Below, one piece after another: positions 17,301-26,786 of a DNA stretch of 64,000 nt. The notes under the pieces were generated by a model. It was given only the letters and a program-made list of their open reading frames with translations, had not been told where the DNA came from and did no database searches. Location: positions 3,561 to 67,560 of the forward strand of contig JBKICU010000004.1 in the NCBI GenBank assembly GCA_046566965.1, given 5' to 3'. The position numbers and the translations under genes were made by a program. Origin of the DNA: Fundidesulfovibrio sp046566965 (GTDB lineage: Bacteria; Desulfobacterota; Desulfovibrionia; Desulfovibrionales; Desulfovibrionaceae). Position 1 is the stretch's first letter; each line of letters opens with the position of its first letter.

Positions 17301-18416
17301 TCAGCCGTTTGCGGGAGGGACGGATGGGGACGCGGGAAGCGTGACCAGAAATGTTGCGCCCGGTTGAGCCGCGCGCGTCAGTTCTACGGAACCGCCCAGG
17401 GATTTCATGACCCCGTGGCAGATGGACAGGCCCAGACCCGAGCCTTTGCCCACCTCCTTCGTGGAGAAGAACGGCTCGAAAATGCGTTCCGCCAGGGCCT
17501 CGTCCACGCCCGGGCCGGTGTCGGACACTTCGATGCCCACCGACGCCGGAGGAAGGGTCCTGACACGGACCGTGAGCGTGCCGCCCGTGGCGGCCATGGC
17601 GTCCAGGGCGTTGTCCGCCAGACGCCCCACCACCTGCTCGATCTCCGCCCGAGGAAGGCGCACCTGGGCCGCTCCGGCATCGAACACGGTTTCGATTTTC
17701 ACCTTGAGGCTGGCGGCGCGCTCCCGCACCAGTTCCAGGGCGGAGGCCACGGCCTCGCGCGCATCGAAATCGGCGGTCCTCGGGTCCACGCGTCCCCCAA
17801 GGCTCATGAGCTTGGACACGATGTCCCGGCAGCGCCTGCCCTGAGCCACGATGGCAGCAAGCTCGGCCTGCACCTCGCCAAGCCCCGCGCAGGCGGCGAA
17901 CTCCGGCTCCTCCAGGAGGTCCCCGGCCCAGCCCGCCTTCTGCATCATGATGTTCACCGGGTTGTTGATCTCGTGGGCCACGCCCTCGGCCAGCCTGCCA
18001 AGCGCCGCGAGCTTGCCCGTCTCGATCATGCGCAGGCTTTCCTCCTGGCTGAGCCTGCGCTCCCCTGCCCGCACCAGCACCCGCACCAGCTGGTCGATGT
18101 CCACCGGCTTCACCAGATAGTCCGCGGCCCCGAGCTTCATGCCTCGGACCGCCGTGGCCACGTCCGACTGTCCCGTGAGCATCACCACCTGGACCAGCGG
18201 CCAGCGTTCCTTGATCTCGCCAAGCACCTCCAGGCCGCTGCGGTCCGGGAGATTCACGTCCAGCACCACCGCCGCCGGGGCCTCGCTCTCAACGAGCCCT
18301 ACCCCTTGGGCGGCGTCCGCGGCCCACAGCACGGGAAACTCCCGTGCCTGAAGGCGTTCGGCCAGCAGCCGGACGAAATCGAGCTCATCATCGATGAGCA
18401 GGGTCTTGGGACGCAT
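17301..18416 (-). CDS. Receiver-histidine kinase hybrid (soluble)
   Basis: A 371-residue soluble protein: N-terminal receiver (acidic 9-11, Asp53, Lys in LVKPVD near 103), short linker, HisKA with His148 (EGVAHEINNPVNIM) and a C-terminal HATPase with DTGPGVDEA and a GKGSGLGLS lid. This receiver-before-kinase order relays a signal from an upstream kinase. The start is the ATG preceded by GGGAGGGG. It is the last gene of a nine-gene minus-strand run starting with the TauE exporter. Confidence 0.88.
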   Translation of the reverse strand: MRPKTLLIDDELDFVRLLAERLQAREFPVLWAADAAQGVGLVESEAPAAVVLDVNLPDRSGLEVLGEIKERWPLVQVVMLTGQSDVATAVRGMKLGAADYLVKPVDIDQLVRVLVRAGERRLSQEESLRMIETGKLAALGRLAEGVAHEINNPVNIMMQKAGWAGDLLEEPEFAACAGLGEVQAELAAIVAQGRRCRDIVSKLMSLGGRVDPRTADFDAREAVASALELVRERAASLKVKIETVFDAGAAQVRLPRAEIEQVVGRLADNALDAMAATGGTLTVRVRTLPPASVGIEVSDTGPGVDEALAERIFEPFFSTKEVGKGSGLGLSICHGVMKSLGGSVELTRAAQPGATFLVTLPASPSVPPANG

Positions 18417-18543
18417 GGTCCCCTCCCGGTTGGCGTGTCGCCTGGTGTCGCGCCTCTGGCCGCCTGCCGCGCCCGAAAGTGGGGCGGACAGGCTACAGGC
18501 CAAAGACTTCCCCCTGCCCTGCACATGGGCGGGGCTTCCCGAT

Positions 18544-18987
18544 TTACTCGTCCATCACCTTGCGGGCGGTCTCGAAGTCGCCCTCTTCGGCCATGGCCGC
18601 GATCACCATGGCGTCTTCGATGCGCTCGCGGTAGGCTTTCTTCACGGTGCCCAGAAGCTCGTCGATGTCGATGGGCTTCTTGTGGTAGTGGAACGCGCCC
18701 AGCTTGCGGGCTTCTTCCTCGTCCAGGTCGGTGCCGTGGCCGGTGAGGATGATGATCTGCACCTTGGGGTTTGTGGCGCGGACCTTGCGCAGGACCTCCA
18801 TGCCGTCGATGCCGGGCATGCGCAGGTCCAGGACCATGACGTCGGGCTCCTGGGTCTTGACCACGTCCAGGGCGGCCTCGCCGGAGTAGACCACCTTGGA
18901 AGGCACGTCGCGCATTTTCATGCGCTCGGCCAGGGTGTTGACGAAATTCTCCTCATCGTCCACGAGAAGCAGCTTGATCTTGTTCAT
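18544..18987 (-). CDS. Single-domain response regulator
   Basis: 147 residues, receiver domain with acidic pocket at 10-12, phospho-acceptor Asp54 (MVLDLRMPG), Thr in ILTGHG and Lys in YHKKPID. A helical tail of about 25 residues (after about 120) follows, without DNA-binding features. Close relative of the receiver encoded at 19759-20139. Good ribosome site AAGGAGACGG upstream. Confidence 0.9.
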   Translation of the reverse strand: MNKIKLLLVDDEENFVNTLAERMKMRDVPSKVVYSGEAALDVVKTQEPDVMVLDLRMPGIDGMEVLRKVRATNPKVQIIILTGHGTDLDEEEARKLGAFHYHKKPIDIDELLGTVKKAYRERIEDAMVIAAMAEEGDFETARKVMDE

Positions 18988-19032
18988 TATCCGTCTCCTT
19001 GCAACGTTCGGCGCGCACGCGCCCCCACTCGA

Positions 19033-19686
19033 TTACGCCTCTCGCCCGGCCTTGCGGAAAGCCAGGCGCACCCCGCCTTCTAGAGCCTCGGCCGCCAACA
19101 GGCCGGGCTTGTCGCCTGTCAGTGACTTGGCCAGGGACTGGGCCTCCCCGGCATCAAGCGCCTGACACAAAATATCCACATACGCCCGGTCGCCGTCCTC
19201 GCCCGGCACCAGCCGGACGCTGCCCTGCTCCCGGCACCGCCAGGTCACTCCCAGGAGCGCCGCCTCCAGCACCACCAGCACCTCGATCTGGGACGGTTCG
19301 GCCAGCACCGCAGCCGGAGCCTGCCCGATTTCCAGGGTCAGCTTGTGCTTCTTGGCGATGCGACCGGAAAGCTGCACCAGGAGCCGCACCGAAAAGTTCA
19401 GGTCCGAGCCGTCCTGCCCTTCGTCCGGGGAATGCGCCAGATGGCTCAGGTGCTCGCACATGTCCTGCCCACGGGCCACCGAGGCCTGCACCTGGGCGAT
19501 GATCTCCTCGAACTTGTCGTTATATTTGAATTTTGGCCGCAACCCCATGGACTTGAGCGATTCCTTGCGCGCCAGGGCAAGATAATCGCCCAAAAGTCCG
19601 GACGCCTGCTGGATGGTTGCCAGCACGTTGCACAGATCGTGGCTGAGCGTGGCGGCCATCCGGCCCATGAATCGCGCTTTTTCCAT
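19033..19686 (-). CDS. Degenerate histidine-kinase-like protein
   Basis: 217 residues. The N-terminus has a HisKA-like helix with His16 (MAATLSHDLCNVLATIQ) and a second helix; the C-terminal half has the size of a HATPase domain but I find no N-box Asn, no DxGxG and no glycine-rich lid, so ATP binding is doubtful. It may be a phosphotransfer or scaffolding protein between the neighbouring receivers. Start chosen at the ATG with AGGAG 7 bases upstream. Confidence 0.65.
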   Translation of the reverse strand: MEKARFMGRMAATLSHDLCNVLATIQQASGLLGDYLALARKESLKSMGLRPKFKYNDKFEEIIAQVQASVARGQDMCEHLSHLAHSPDEGQDGSDLNFSVRLLVQLSGRIAKKHKLTLEIGQAPAAVLAEPSQIEVLVVLEAALLGVTWRCREQGSVRLVPGEDGDRAYVDILCQALDAGEAQSLAKSLTGDKPGLLAAEALEGGVRLAFRKAGREA

Positions 19687-19758
19687 GGTCACTCCTGGCA
19701 TCCGGACGCGTTCCCGGCATTCCCCGACCCCGGCGTCTTCCGGCTCCTGTCCATGCGG

Positions 19759-20139
19759 CTAGGCCCTGCCTGCGGCAACGGCCTCGCCGATCTTGGCGGT
19801 GAGGTCGTCGATGGACAGGGGCTTGATCATGTAATCGAACGCGCCCAGCTTCATGCCGTCCATGCCGTCCTTGGTTGCGCCCTGTCCGGTGAGCAGGATC
19901 ACCTGCACGGAGGGATGGCGCTCACGGATGAGCTTCAGGACGTCCAGCCCCTTGAGTCCCGGCATGAACATGTCCAGCACCACCACGTCGGGAGGCGTCT
20001 CCTCTATCATGCGAAGCCCCGTCTCTCCGTTCAGGGCCACGCGGCAGGTCAGCCCGCGCAGCTCCAGGCGCTCGCTCAGGGTGTGGACGAACTCTTCCTC
20101 GTCGTCCACGAGCAGGATGTTCCAGTCCTTCATGGTCAT
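19759..20139 (-). CDS. Single-domain response regulator
   Basis: 126 residues, receiver only: acidic 12-14, Asp56 (VVVLDMFMPG), Thr in LLTGQG, Lys in MIKPLS. The first of two close ATG codons fits the GGAGG ribosome site. It begins two bases after the stop of the membrane kinase and is its likely direct target. Confidence 0.9.
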   Translation of the reverse strand: MTMKDWNILLVDDEEEFVHTLSERLELRGLTCRVALNGETGLRMIEETPPDVVVLDMFMPGLKGLDVLKLIRERHPSVQVILLTGQGATKDGMDGMKLGAFDYMIKPLSIDDLTAKIGEAVAAGRA

Positions 20140-20141
20140 GG

Positions 20142-21872
20142 TTACTGAGCCTCCACGGCGGCGGAGGGAGGAGCCATCACCGGCAGGACCACGGTGAAGG
20201 TGGACCCCACCTGTTCCTGGCTGCTGACCGAGACCTCGCCGCCGAGACGTTTGATGATGCCGTAGGTGATGGACAGGCCAAGCCCGGTGCCCTTGCCCCG
20301 CTTGGTGGTGAAGAACGGTTCGAAGATGCACTTCATGGTATCGTCCGACATGCCGCAACCGTTGTCCTGGATGGAGAAGCCCACATGCTGCCCGTCCTGG
20401 TTCCAGCTCTTCACCGTGATGGTTCCCTGGTCCGGGATGGCGGCCAGGGCGTTGTTCAGGATGTTCAGGATCACCTGCTGCAGCTGCCCCCGGTCGGACT
20501 CGATGCGCGAGAGTTCAGGCTCCAGGTCCAGGGCCAGGGTCACGCTGCGGTGCTCGGCCTCGCGGGCCAGGAAGCTGGCCGTCTCGGTGATCACCTCGTT
20601 CAGGCTGAGGCCCTCGATCTTCACGTCCATGCGCCGCGCGAACCCGAGCATGCGGTGGGTGATGCCCCGGCAGCGCTCCACGGCCTTGATGATGGCCTCC
20701 ACCTGGGAGAAGAACTTGGCGCGGCCCGGAAAGTCCTCCTGAAGGGTCAGGAGGTCCTTGAGCAGCCCCGCCTTCTCGTTGATGATGGCCAGGGGGTTGT
20801 TGATCTCGTGGGCCACGCCTGCGGCCAGGCGTCCGATGGAGGAGAGCTTCTGGGCGTGCTCCACCTGCCGGAAGGCCAGGGCGCGGCGCTCCTCGGATTC
20901 GCGCATGCGGTTGACCAGCATGCCCGTGAACCGCGACACCACGAAGAAGATGGCCAGCACGCCCACCAGGAAGATGAGCAGCAGGTCCCCGCGCAGGTTG
21001 TACCAGGCGTTTATCGCGCCCAGGCGCGGCTTGGCGGCCATGAGCACGAAGTCCGTGTTGGGGAAATAGGCGTAGGTCAGGTACAGCTCGCGCCCCTGGG
21101 GATCGGTGACCGGGATGACCTGCGGCTCGAAGGTGACCGGCGGAAGCGGCAGCGGGCAGGGCTTGAGCACGTCGCCGTAAAAGTAGGAGCCGGTCTGCAG
21201 GACTCCCTTGCGGTTGACCAGAAACGCGTCGGAGCCTGGCTCCAGGCCCATGGCCGCGATGATCTTGTCGAACTGGCGGGTGTCCAGCGTGGCGCGCAGC
21301 ACCCAGGTCTCGCCGGATTCCGAGGTGTGCTGCATGGCGATGACCACGTGGGGCAGGTTCCTGAAGCCCAGGAACACGTCGGAGATGTACTTGCCGCTGG
21401 CGCGCACCTGGGCGAACCAGTCCTGGCTGGAGTAGTCGCGGTTCTTCAGGTCGTAGGGGCCCACGTAGCTTACCTGGCGTCCATGGGAGTCGATGAGTCC
21501 CAGGTCCACGAACCCTTCGAATTCCTTGCGCATCACCCGGAAGATGCGCCCCAGGTTGCGCTCGTCGGAGAGGTCCTGGAAGCTGTAGGCCTGGGCGATG
21601 AAGCCCACGGTGGAGGCCCGCTCGGCCAGGAACAGGTCGATGGTGTTGCGGGTCTTGCCGAGCAGCACGCGCAGCGGGTTCTGCACTTCGCGGGCCATGG
21701 TGGTCTGGAACTCGCTGAAGTTGATGACCGCCATGAGCAGCAGCGGGACCAGGGTCACCACGGCCATGAGCCCCACGATCTTGTACTTCAGCTGATTGTA
21801 GCGCTCGGGCGAGATGGAGTCGTCGCTGGTGTGCAGGTCCCGAAAGTGTCGGGTAAAGATGTCACCGAGCAT
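20142..21872 (-). CDS. Membrane sensor histidine kinase with dCACHE-like domain
   Basis: 576 residues: helix at about 32-52, a large periplasmic double-Cache-like sensing domain (about 55-290; GLIDSHGRQVSYVGPYDL and YSSQDWFAQV are typical), second helix at about 296-318, HisKA with His355 (AGVAHEINNPLAIINEKAGL) and HATPase with DNGCGM and GKGTGLGLS. All catalytic motifs are intact, making it the only complete membrane sensor of this operon. ATG follows AGGAGG. It overlaps the NifX-like gene by 11 bases. Confidence 0.9.
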   Translation of the reverse strand: MLGDIFTRHFRDLHTSDDSISPERYNQLKYKIVGLMAVVTLVPLLLMAVINFSEFQTTMAREVQNPLRVLLGKTRNTIDLFLAERASTVGFIAQAYSFQDLSDERNLGRIFRVMRKEFEGFVDLGLIDSHGRQVSYVGPYDLKNRDYSSQDWFAQVRASGKYISDVFLGFRNLPHVVIAMQHTSESGETWVLRATLDTRQFDKIIAAMGLEPGSDAFLVNRKGVLQTGSYFYGDVLKPCPLPLPPVTFEPQVIPVTDPQGRELYLTYAYFPNTDFVLMAAKPRLGAINAWYNLRGDLLLIFLVGVLAIFFVVSRFTGMLVNRMRESEERRALAFRQVEHAQKLSSIGRLAAGVAHEINNPLAIINEKAGLLKDLLTLQEDFPGRAKFFSQVEAIIKAVERCRGITHRMLGFARRMDVKIEGLSLNEVITETASFLAREAEHRSVTLALDLEPELSRIESDRGQLQQVILNILNNALAAIPDQGTITVKSWNQDGQHVGFSIQDNGCGMSDDTMKCIFEPFFTTKRGKGTGLGLSITYGIIKRLGGEVSVSSQEQVGSTFTVVLPVMAPPSAAVEAQ

Positions 21873-22233
21873 GGCCGTCCTCCTGGGCAAACAGCATGTC
21901 GCCCGCCTGGAGCGCGCCTTGCGCGAAACGCGCCAGGGCGTCGCGGGCCGGGCCTGCCACGTTGTCCAGCACCTCCACCCGCTTCCAGCGCAGGTAGTGG
22001 TAGTACTCCTCTTCTATACCCCCGCAGATGAGCACGTCCACGTCCTTTCGCAGGATCAGGTCGCACAGGCCGTCCGCCGAAGGGTGCGGCAGGAGGAAAT
22101 CCTCGGTCTTGATTTCGGTTGCGTCCGCCTCGGCATCCTGGGTGACGTCGGCCAGCAGGGCCTCGGCCGCCAGATCGAACCGGGGGGCCACTTCGTCCTT
22201 GAAAAGGGGGATGAGCACGCGCAGGGTCCGCAT
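21862..22233 (-). CDS. NifX/NifB-type dinitrogenase-cofactor-like domain protein
   Basis: 123 residues resembling the Fe-Mo-cofactor binding domain shared by NifX, NafY and the NifB C-terminus: N-terminal RVLIPLFKDEVAPRFDLA, and an ICGGIEEEYYHYL segment near 70-82. In this family the fold binds metal-sulfur clusters. No nif genes are present; here it sits between a regulator and a kinase, so a redox- or metal-sensing role is possible (inference). AGGAG precedes the ATG. Confidence 0.75.
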   Translation of the reverse strand: MRTLRVLIPLFKDEVAPRFDLAAEALLADVTQDAEADATEIKTEDFLLPHPSADGLCDLILRKDVDVLICGGIEEEYYHYLRWKRVEVLDNVAGPARDALARFAQGALQAGDMLFAQEDGHAR

Positions 22234-22236
22234 GGC

Positions 22237-23397
22237 CTAGCTCCTCTCCCCGGCCGAGCGCGGCAGCTGCTTGAGCAGGTGCGCGGGCAGGCAGGCGGGG
22301 GGGATGGCGGATTTGTGGCAGACCATGACCGCGAACTCCACGATGTTGCGAAGTTCCCGCACGTTTCCGGGGTAGTCGTGCTCCAGGAGCAAGGCGCGGG
22401 CCTTGGGGGTGAACCCCAGCACCTTCTTGCGGAACTTCCCGGCGAACAGCTCCAGGAAGTGGGTCAGCAGAAATTCGATGTCCTCGGGCCGTTCGCGCAG
22501 CGGAGGCAGGTCCAGGCGCAGCGCCCCCAGCCGGTAGGCCAGGTCCTGGCGCAGCTTGCCCGCGCGCACCAGCGTTTCCGGGGACGTGGGCGAGGAGGCG
22601 ATGATCTTGGCCTGCGAGCGCACCGGGGTCTGCATCCCGACGGGCAGTATGGTCCCCTCGTCCACGAAGCGCACCAGCCTGACCTGCAGGGCTTCGGGCA
22701 GTTCCCCCACGTCGGAGAGGTACACCGAGCCCGCGCCCGCCCGCTGGAACGCCCCCAGGGCGATGCCTCCGGACGCCTGCTTGCGGCCGAACAGCTCGGC
22801 CTCCAGGGTCTCCGGTGGCATGGGGCCGCAGTTCACGCGCACGAACGGTTCGCGCGAGCGCGGCGACACCTTGTGGATGGCCTCGGCCACGGCGTCCTTG
22901 CCGGTGCCGGTTTCGCCGATGACGATCACCGGGTCGTCGGCCTGGGCCATGGCCGGGATGAGGCGCATGATGCGCTCCATCACCGGGCTCTTGCCCACCA
23001 GCTTGCCGATGCCGCCCGGCTCTTCCAGGCGGCGCTCCAGGTCCTTCAGGGCGCTCAGGTCCTCCACGAGGTCGATGCGGTACACGTCGTTGCCCTGGGT
23101 GTCGCGCACCGGGATGGCGCTTATGCGCACCGGTATCTTGCGCCGGTGGCGGTTTATGATCTCCGTGTCCGACGGACCTTGCACCGGGCAGTGCCTGTGG
23201 CACAACCCGGAGCGCAGCACATGCCGACAGGGCACGCCCCGGACCTCCTCGCGGGCGAAGCCGGTCAGCCGCTCCAGGGCGGCGTTCAGCGTCACGACCC
23301 GGCCCTCCCGGTCCAGGACGGCCACGCCAAGCGGCAGGCCGTCCAGGATGGCCGGGAAGTCGAGGGAAGCGAGGATGCCGGGGGGCACGAATGTCAT
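22237..23397 (-). CDS. PAS-containing sigma-54-regulator-like protein, degenerate
   Basis: 386 residues: PAS domain (about 12-125) with a clustered Cys motif (CRHVLRSGLCHRHC, about 57-70), then an AAA+ domain with intact Walker A GETGTGKD. The GAFTGA loop that contacts sigma-54 is replaced (region RKQASGGIALGAFQ), the Walker B region reads VYLSDVGEL instead of LFLDEVGEL, and the protein ends after the AAA lid with no helix-turn-helix. It is therefore unlikely to be a normal activator and may act as a signalling ATPase or partner of a real EBP. It is in the TauE operon. Confidence 0.8.
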   Translation of the reverse strand: MTFVPPGILASLDFPAILDGLPLGVAVLDREGRVVTLNAALERLTGFAREEVRGVPCRHVLRSGLCHRHCPVQGPSDTEIINRHRRKIPVRISAIPVRDTQGNDVYRIDLVEDLSALKDLERRLEEPGGIGKLVGKSPVMERIMRLIPAMAQADDPVIVIGETGTGKDAVAEAIHKVSPRSREPFVRVNCGPMPPETLEAELFGRKQASGGIALGAFQRAGAGSVYLSDVGELPEALQVRLVRFVDEGTILPVGMQTPVRSQAKIIASSPTSPETLVRAGKLRQDLAYRLGALRLDLPPLRERPEDIEFLLTHFLELFAGKFRKKVLGFTPKARALLLEHDYPGNVRELRNIVEFAVMVCHKSAIPPACLPAHLLKQLPRSAGERS

Positions 23398-23437
23398 AAT
23401 GTACGTTCTCCTAGCGTTGGTACTTCGGGTAGAAGGT

Positions 23438-23456
23438 GCGCCCGGTCGCCGGGCGC
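23438..23456 (-). promoter_or_regulatory. Intercistronic GC hairpin
   Basis: GCGCCCGG at 23438-23445 and CCGGGCGC at 23449-23456 around TCG, between the small membrane protein and the degenerate regulator. It could act as a processing site or partial terminator. Confidence 0.5.
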
Positions 23457-23505
23457 GTCGCTAGAATCGTTTTGTTCATGGTTAAATACAAGTCCAATTA
23501 CGCGC

Positions 23506-23940
23506 TTAGTGCGCGCCGCCGCCAACGATTCCCGAAGCCGCCAGGCTCAGCACCAGCACTTCCAGCAGCGCCAGCAGCGCGTAGACCTTGTCGCCCTTCT
23601 TGAGGAAGGCCGGGATGAGCGGAATGTAGGCGATGATGGTCAGGCCTGCCAGGAGCACGATGCCCGCGAAGTTCAGGAAGTCGCCCTTGCCCATGAGTGC
23701 AAGCCATCCCCAGCCTGTGGGGACGTTGCCCTGCGACAGGTAGGTTCCCACGGGCTGCGACCACAGCATCGTGACCTTCTCCAGCGGGATGTGGGGGGTC
23801 ATGAGGCCCGCCACGTAGAGGATGTAGGTTATGGCCATGAGGGCCAGGCCGCCCCAGCAGCCCCAGAAGAGGATGTCGGCGTAGAGGATCTGTTCGCGAG
23901 GCGTCTCGATGGGCGCACCAACGGTTTTGTTGTCAGCCAT
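23506..23940 (-). CDS. Small conserved membrane protein
   Basis: 144 residues with hydrophobic helices at about 22-44, 86-107 and 116-138, and a Trp/Gly-rich periplasmic loop between the first two. I do not recognise a named family. It is 27 bases downstream of the TauE gene in the same operon, so an accessory role in export is the simplest idea. Confidence 0.7.
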   Translation of the reverse strand: MADNKTVGAPIETPREQILYADILFWGCWGGLALMAITYILYVAGLMTPHIPLEKVTMLWSQPVGTYLSQGNVPTGWGWLALMGKGDFLNFAGIVLLAGLTIIAYIPLIPAFLKKGDKVYALLALLEVLVLSLAASGIVGGGAH

Positions 23941-23967
23941 GACTAGTCTCCTTAGCTCGTCGAAAAA

Positions 23968-24942
23968 TTAGAAGCCCAGGCCCTTCATGAACGCCTTGCC
24001 GCCCGAGAACAGCAGCACGCCGATGACCATGTAGCGGATGAACTTGGGTTTGGCCTTGGCCAGAAGCTTCACGCCCGCGAACGAGCCGAACATCAGGCCG
24101 ATGACCGAAGGAATGGCCATCAGCGGGATGACGCAGCCCTGGTTCAGGTAGACCCAGGCGGCGGAGGTGTCGGTGATGGACAGGAGGAACTTGGAGGTAC
24201 CCACGGCAACCTTGAGGGGCGCGCCCATCATCAGGTTGAGCACCGGGACGTTGGCCCAGCCCGCGCCCAGACCGAACATGCCGGCCATGACGCCGATGAT
24301 GATGAACATCAGAAGGCCAGGCAGGGTGCGATGGGTCTTCCAGTTGACGGTCTCGCCCGAGGAGGCGTCGAAGTAGGAGCCGTTCATGCCGAGGGCCAGG
24401 CCGATGGCGTCCTGCTTGGTGACCACGGGATAGGCCGTGTTCTTGGAGACCAGCAGCAGCACCGCGATGAACAGGATGGTGCCGCCCAGGCACAACTGGA
24501 TGACGTTGGTGGGCAGCGCCAGGCCGATCATCGCGCCCACGATGGCGCAGGCGCTGGCGATGAGCGCCACGGGCAGGGCCAGGCGAAGGCTGGCCAGGTT
24601 TCTCTTCAGAAGGCCGGGGCCTGCGGCCAGCGCTCCGGCCAGGGCCACCAGGAGGCCCGCGCCGCGCACGAAGTCCAGGTGGAACGGGAAGAACCCGCTG
24701 ACCAGGGGCACGAACAGCACGCCGCCGCCAACGCCCGCCAGCACCGCGATGATGCCCAGCACGAAGCAGAACACCAGCAGGATTGCAGGCCACATCCACC
24801 AGGGACCTTCAGGCGCTCCAGCCGCCTGGGCAGCCTCGACCATGGCCTTGCCGCCGTCCAGGGACGCGGCGTACGCGAACGCCCCCCCCAACAGGCCCAA
24901 GGCCACCATCACCATTCCGATTCGCAACCAGCTCGATTTCAT
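23968..24942 (-). CDS. TauE/SafE-family sulfite or organosulfur exporter
   Basis: 324 residues with an N-terminal hydrophobic leader, then about eight membrane helices with the family signatures GIIAVLAGVGGGVLFVPL and MAGMFGLGAGWANVPVLNLM, two related halves. The family exports sulfite, sulfoacetate or similar anions. ATG follows GGGAG. It is first in the run of sensory genes and has a candidate sigma-54 promoter and paired enhancer sites upstream. The substrate cannot be read. Confidence 0.88.
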   Translation of the reverse strand: MKSSWLRIGMVMVALGLLGGAFAYAASLDGGKAMVEAAQAAGAPEGPWWMWPAILLVFCFVLGIIAVLAGVGGGVLFVPLVSGFFPFHLDFVRGAGLLVALAGALAAGPGLLKRNLASLRLALPVALIASACAIVGAMIGLALPTNVIQLCLGGTILFIAVLLLVSKNTAYPVVTKQDAIGLALGMNGSYFDASSGETVNWKTHRTLPGLLMFIIIGVMAGMFGLGAGWANVPVLNLMMGAPLKVAVGTSKFLLSITDTSAAWVYLNQGCVIPLMAIPSVIGLMFGSFAGVKLLAKAKPKFIRYMVIGVLLFSGGKAFMKGLGF

Positions 24943-25034
24943 GATCCCACGCTCTCCCTTGCTTCCAGATTCAGAAAGGACCGCCCGGCGAAATGTCGGC
25001 GGCACGCCCCCACGCTTGTTCTTTCCTGAACAAT

Positions 25035-25050
25035 CAAGAAGCGTACCAGG
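25035..25050 (-). promoter_or_regulatory. Candidate sigma-54 promoter of the TauE operon
   Basis: On the minus strand TGGTACGCTTCTTGAT matches the -24/-12 consensus TGGYRYR-N4-TTGCW except at the C of TTGC; the GG element is present and correctly spaced. It sits about 93 bases upstream of the tauE start and about 50 bases from the paired palindromes. Confidence 0.5.
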
Positions 25051-25099
25051 ATGAAACCCGCATGAATCCACGGTTCCTGGGCTATCGCGCCGAAGAAAA

Positions 25100-25135
25100 C
25101 GGCAAGAATCTGCCGCAAACGGCAATTTCTTGCCG
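25100..25135. promoter_or_regulatory. Paired palindromic enhancer sites
   Basis: Two 16-bp palindromes, CGGCAAGAATCTGCCG (25100-25115, one mismatch) and CGGCAATTTCTTGCCG (25120-25135, perfect), exactly 20 bases apart, so they lie on the same face of the helix. Shared pattern CGGCAA-N4-TTGCCG. They lie between tauE and the divergent EBP gene, as expected for its binding sites. Confidence 0.65.
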
Positions 25136-25223
25136 CGGGGGTCTTCACTTTTGTGGAGCCACGACGTATCGGAAGGGTGTGTGGCCGGTATAATCCTGCG
25201 AAATCGAGGACAACCGGACGGGA

Positions 25224-26267
<1,044 letters not shown>

Positions 26268-26725
26268 TCACGATCACGCCGGTGTTCAAGCCCCCTTCCG
26301 GCAGTCCAGCCACTGATGCGGACGAACCCGCATCCCGGGACATTGCCTCCACCCGAGGCCATCGTCAGGAAGTTCCATCCAAACATGTGTTTACCCAAAG
26401 TTTCGGCATTAACTTGCTTAGCCATGGCATCTCTTCCGGATGGTCCCATCGACGAATACGCCGGCACGGGTCCAGGCAACCTTCGAGGCCTTCACCGAAC
26501 GTCCTGACGGGAATACGACCCAGCCGTTTCCTTTTGACCCAATCGCGCCTGCGCATTGGTTCCTTTTTCCACGCGGGCCAATGCGCCCTGCAACCAAGGC
26601 AGTTGCTCCGTTTGGTCAGGTCACATGCGCGCGCCGTCTCCCTGGGCGTGGGCAAATGCTCCAGTTCTCCCCCGCCCGCTTTCCCTGCGTCACAACAACA
26701 TACTGAAATAGAACAATTTTTTATT

Positions 26726-26741
26726 TGGCGCATTCCTTGCT
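26726..26741 (+). promoter_or_regulatory. Sigma-54 promoter candidate for the Mop cluster
   Basis: TGGCGCATTCCTTGCT fits the -24/-12 consensus TGGCRYR-N4-TTGCW at every defined position, with correct GG-to-GC spacing. Transcription would start near 26752, about 460 bases before the first gene. Confidence 0.65.
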
Positions 26742-26764
26742 CTTCATATTTGATGCATCTCACA

Positions 26765-26786
26765 TGTTATTATTAACATAATAACA
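26765..26786. promoter_or_regulatory. AT-rich 22-bp palindrome at the promoter
   Basis: TGTTATTAT at 26765-26773 and ATAATAACA at 26778-26786 are perfect 9-bp arms around TAAC, just downstream of the predicted sigma-54 start point. It could be a repressor operator or the first hairpin of the leader. Confidence 0.5.

Noticed and set aside
26282..26776. Several short open frames in the long gap before the Mop cluster
   Set aside because: No ribosome sites, no family resemblance and no consistent codon pattern; the region looks regulatory.
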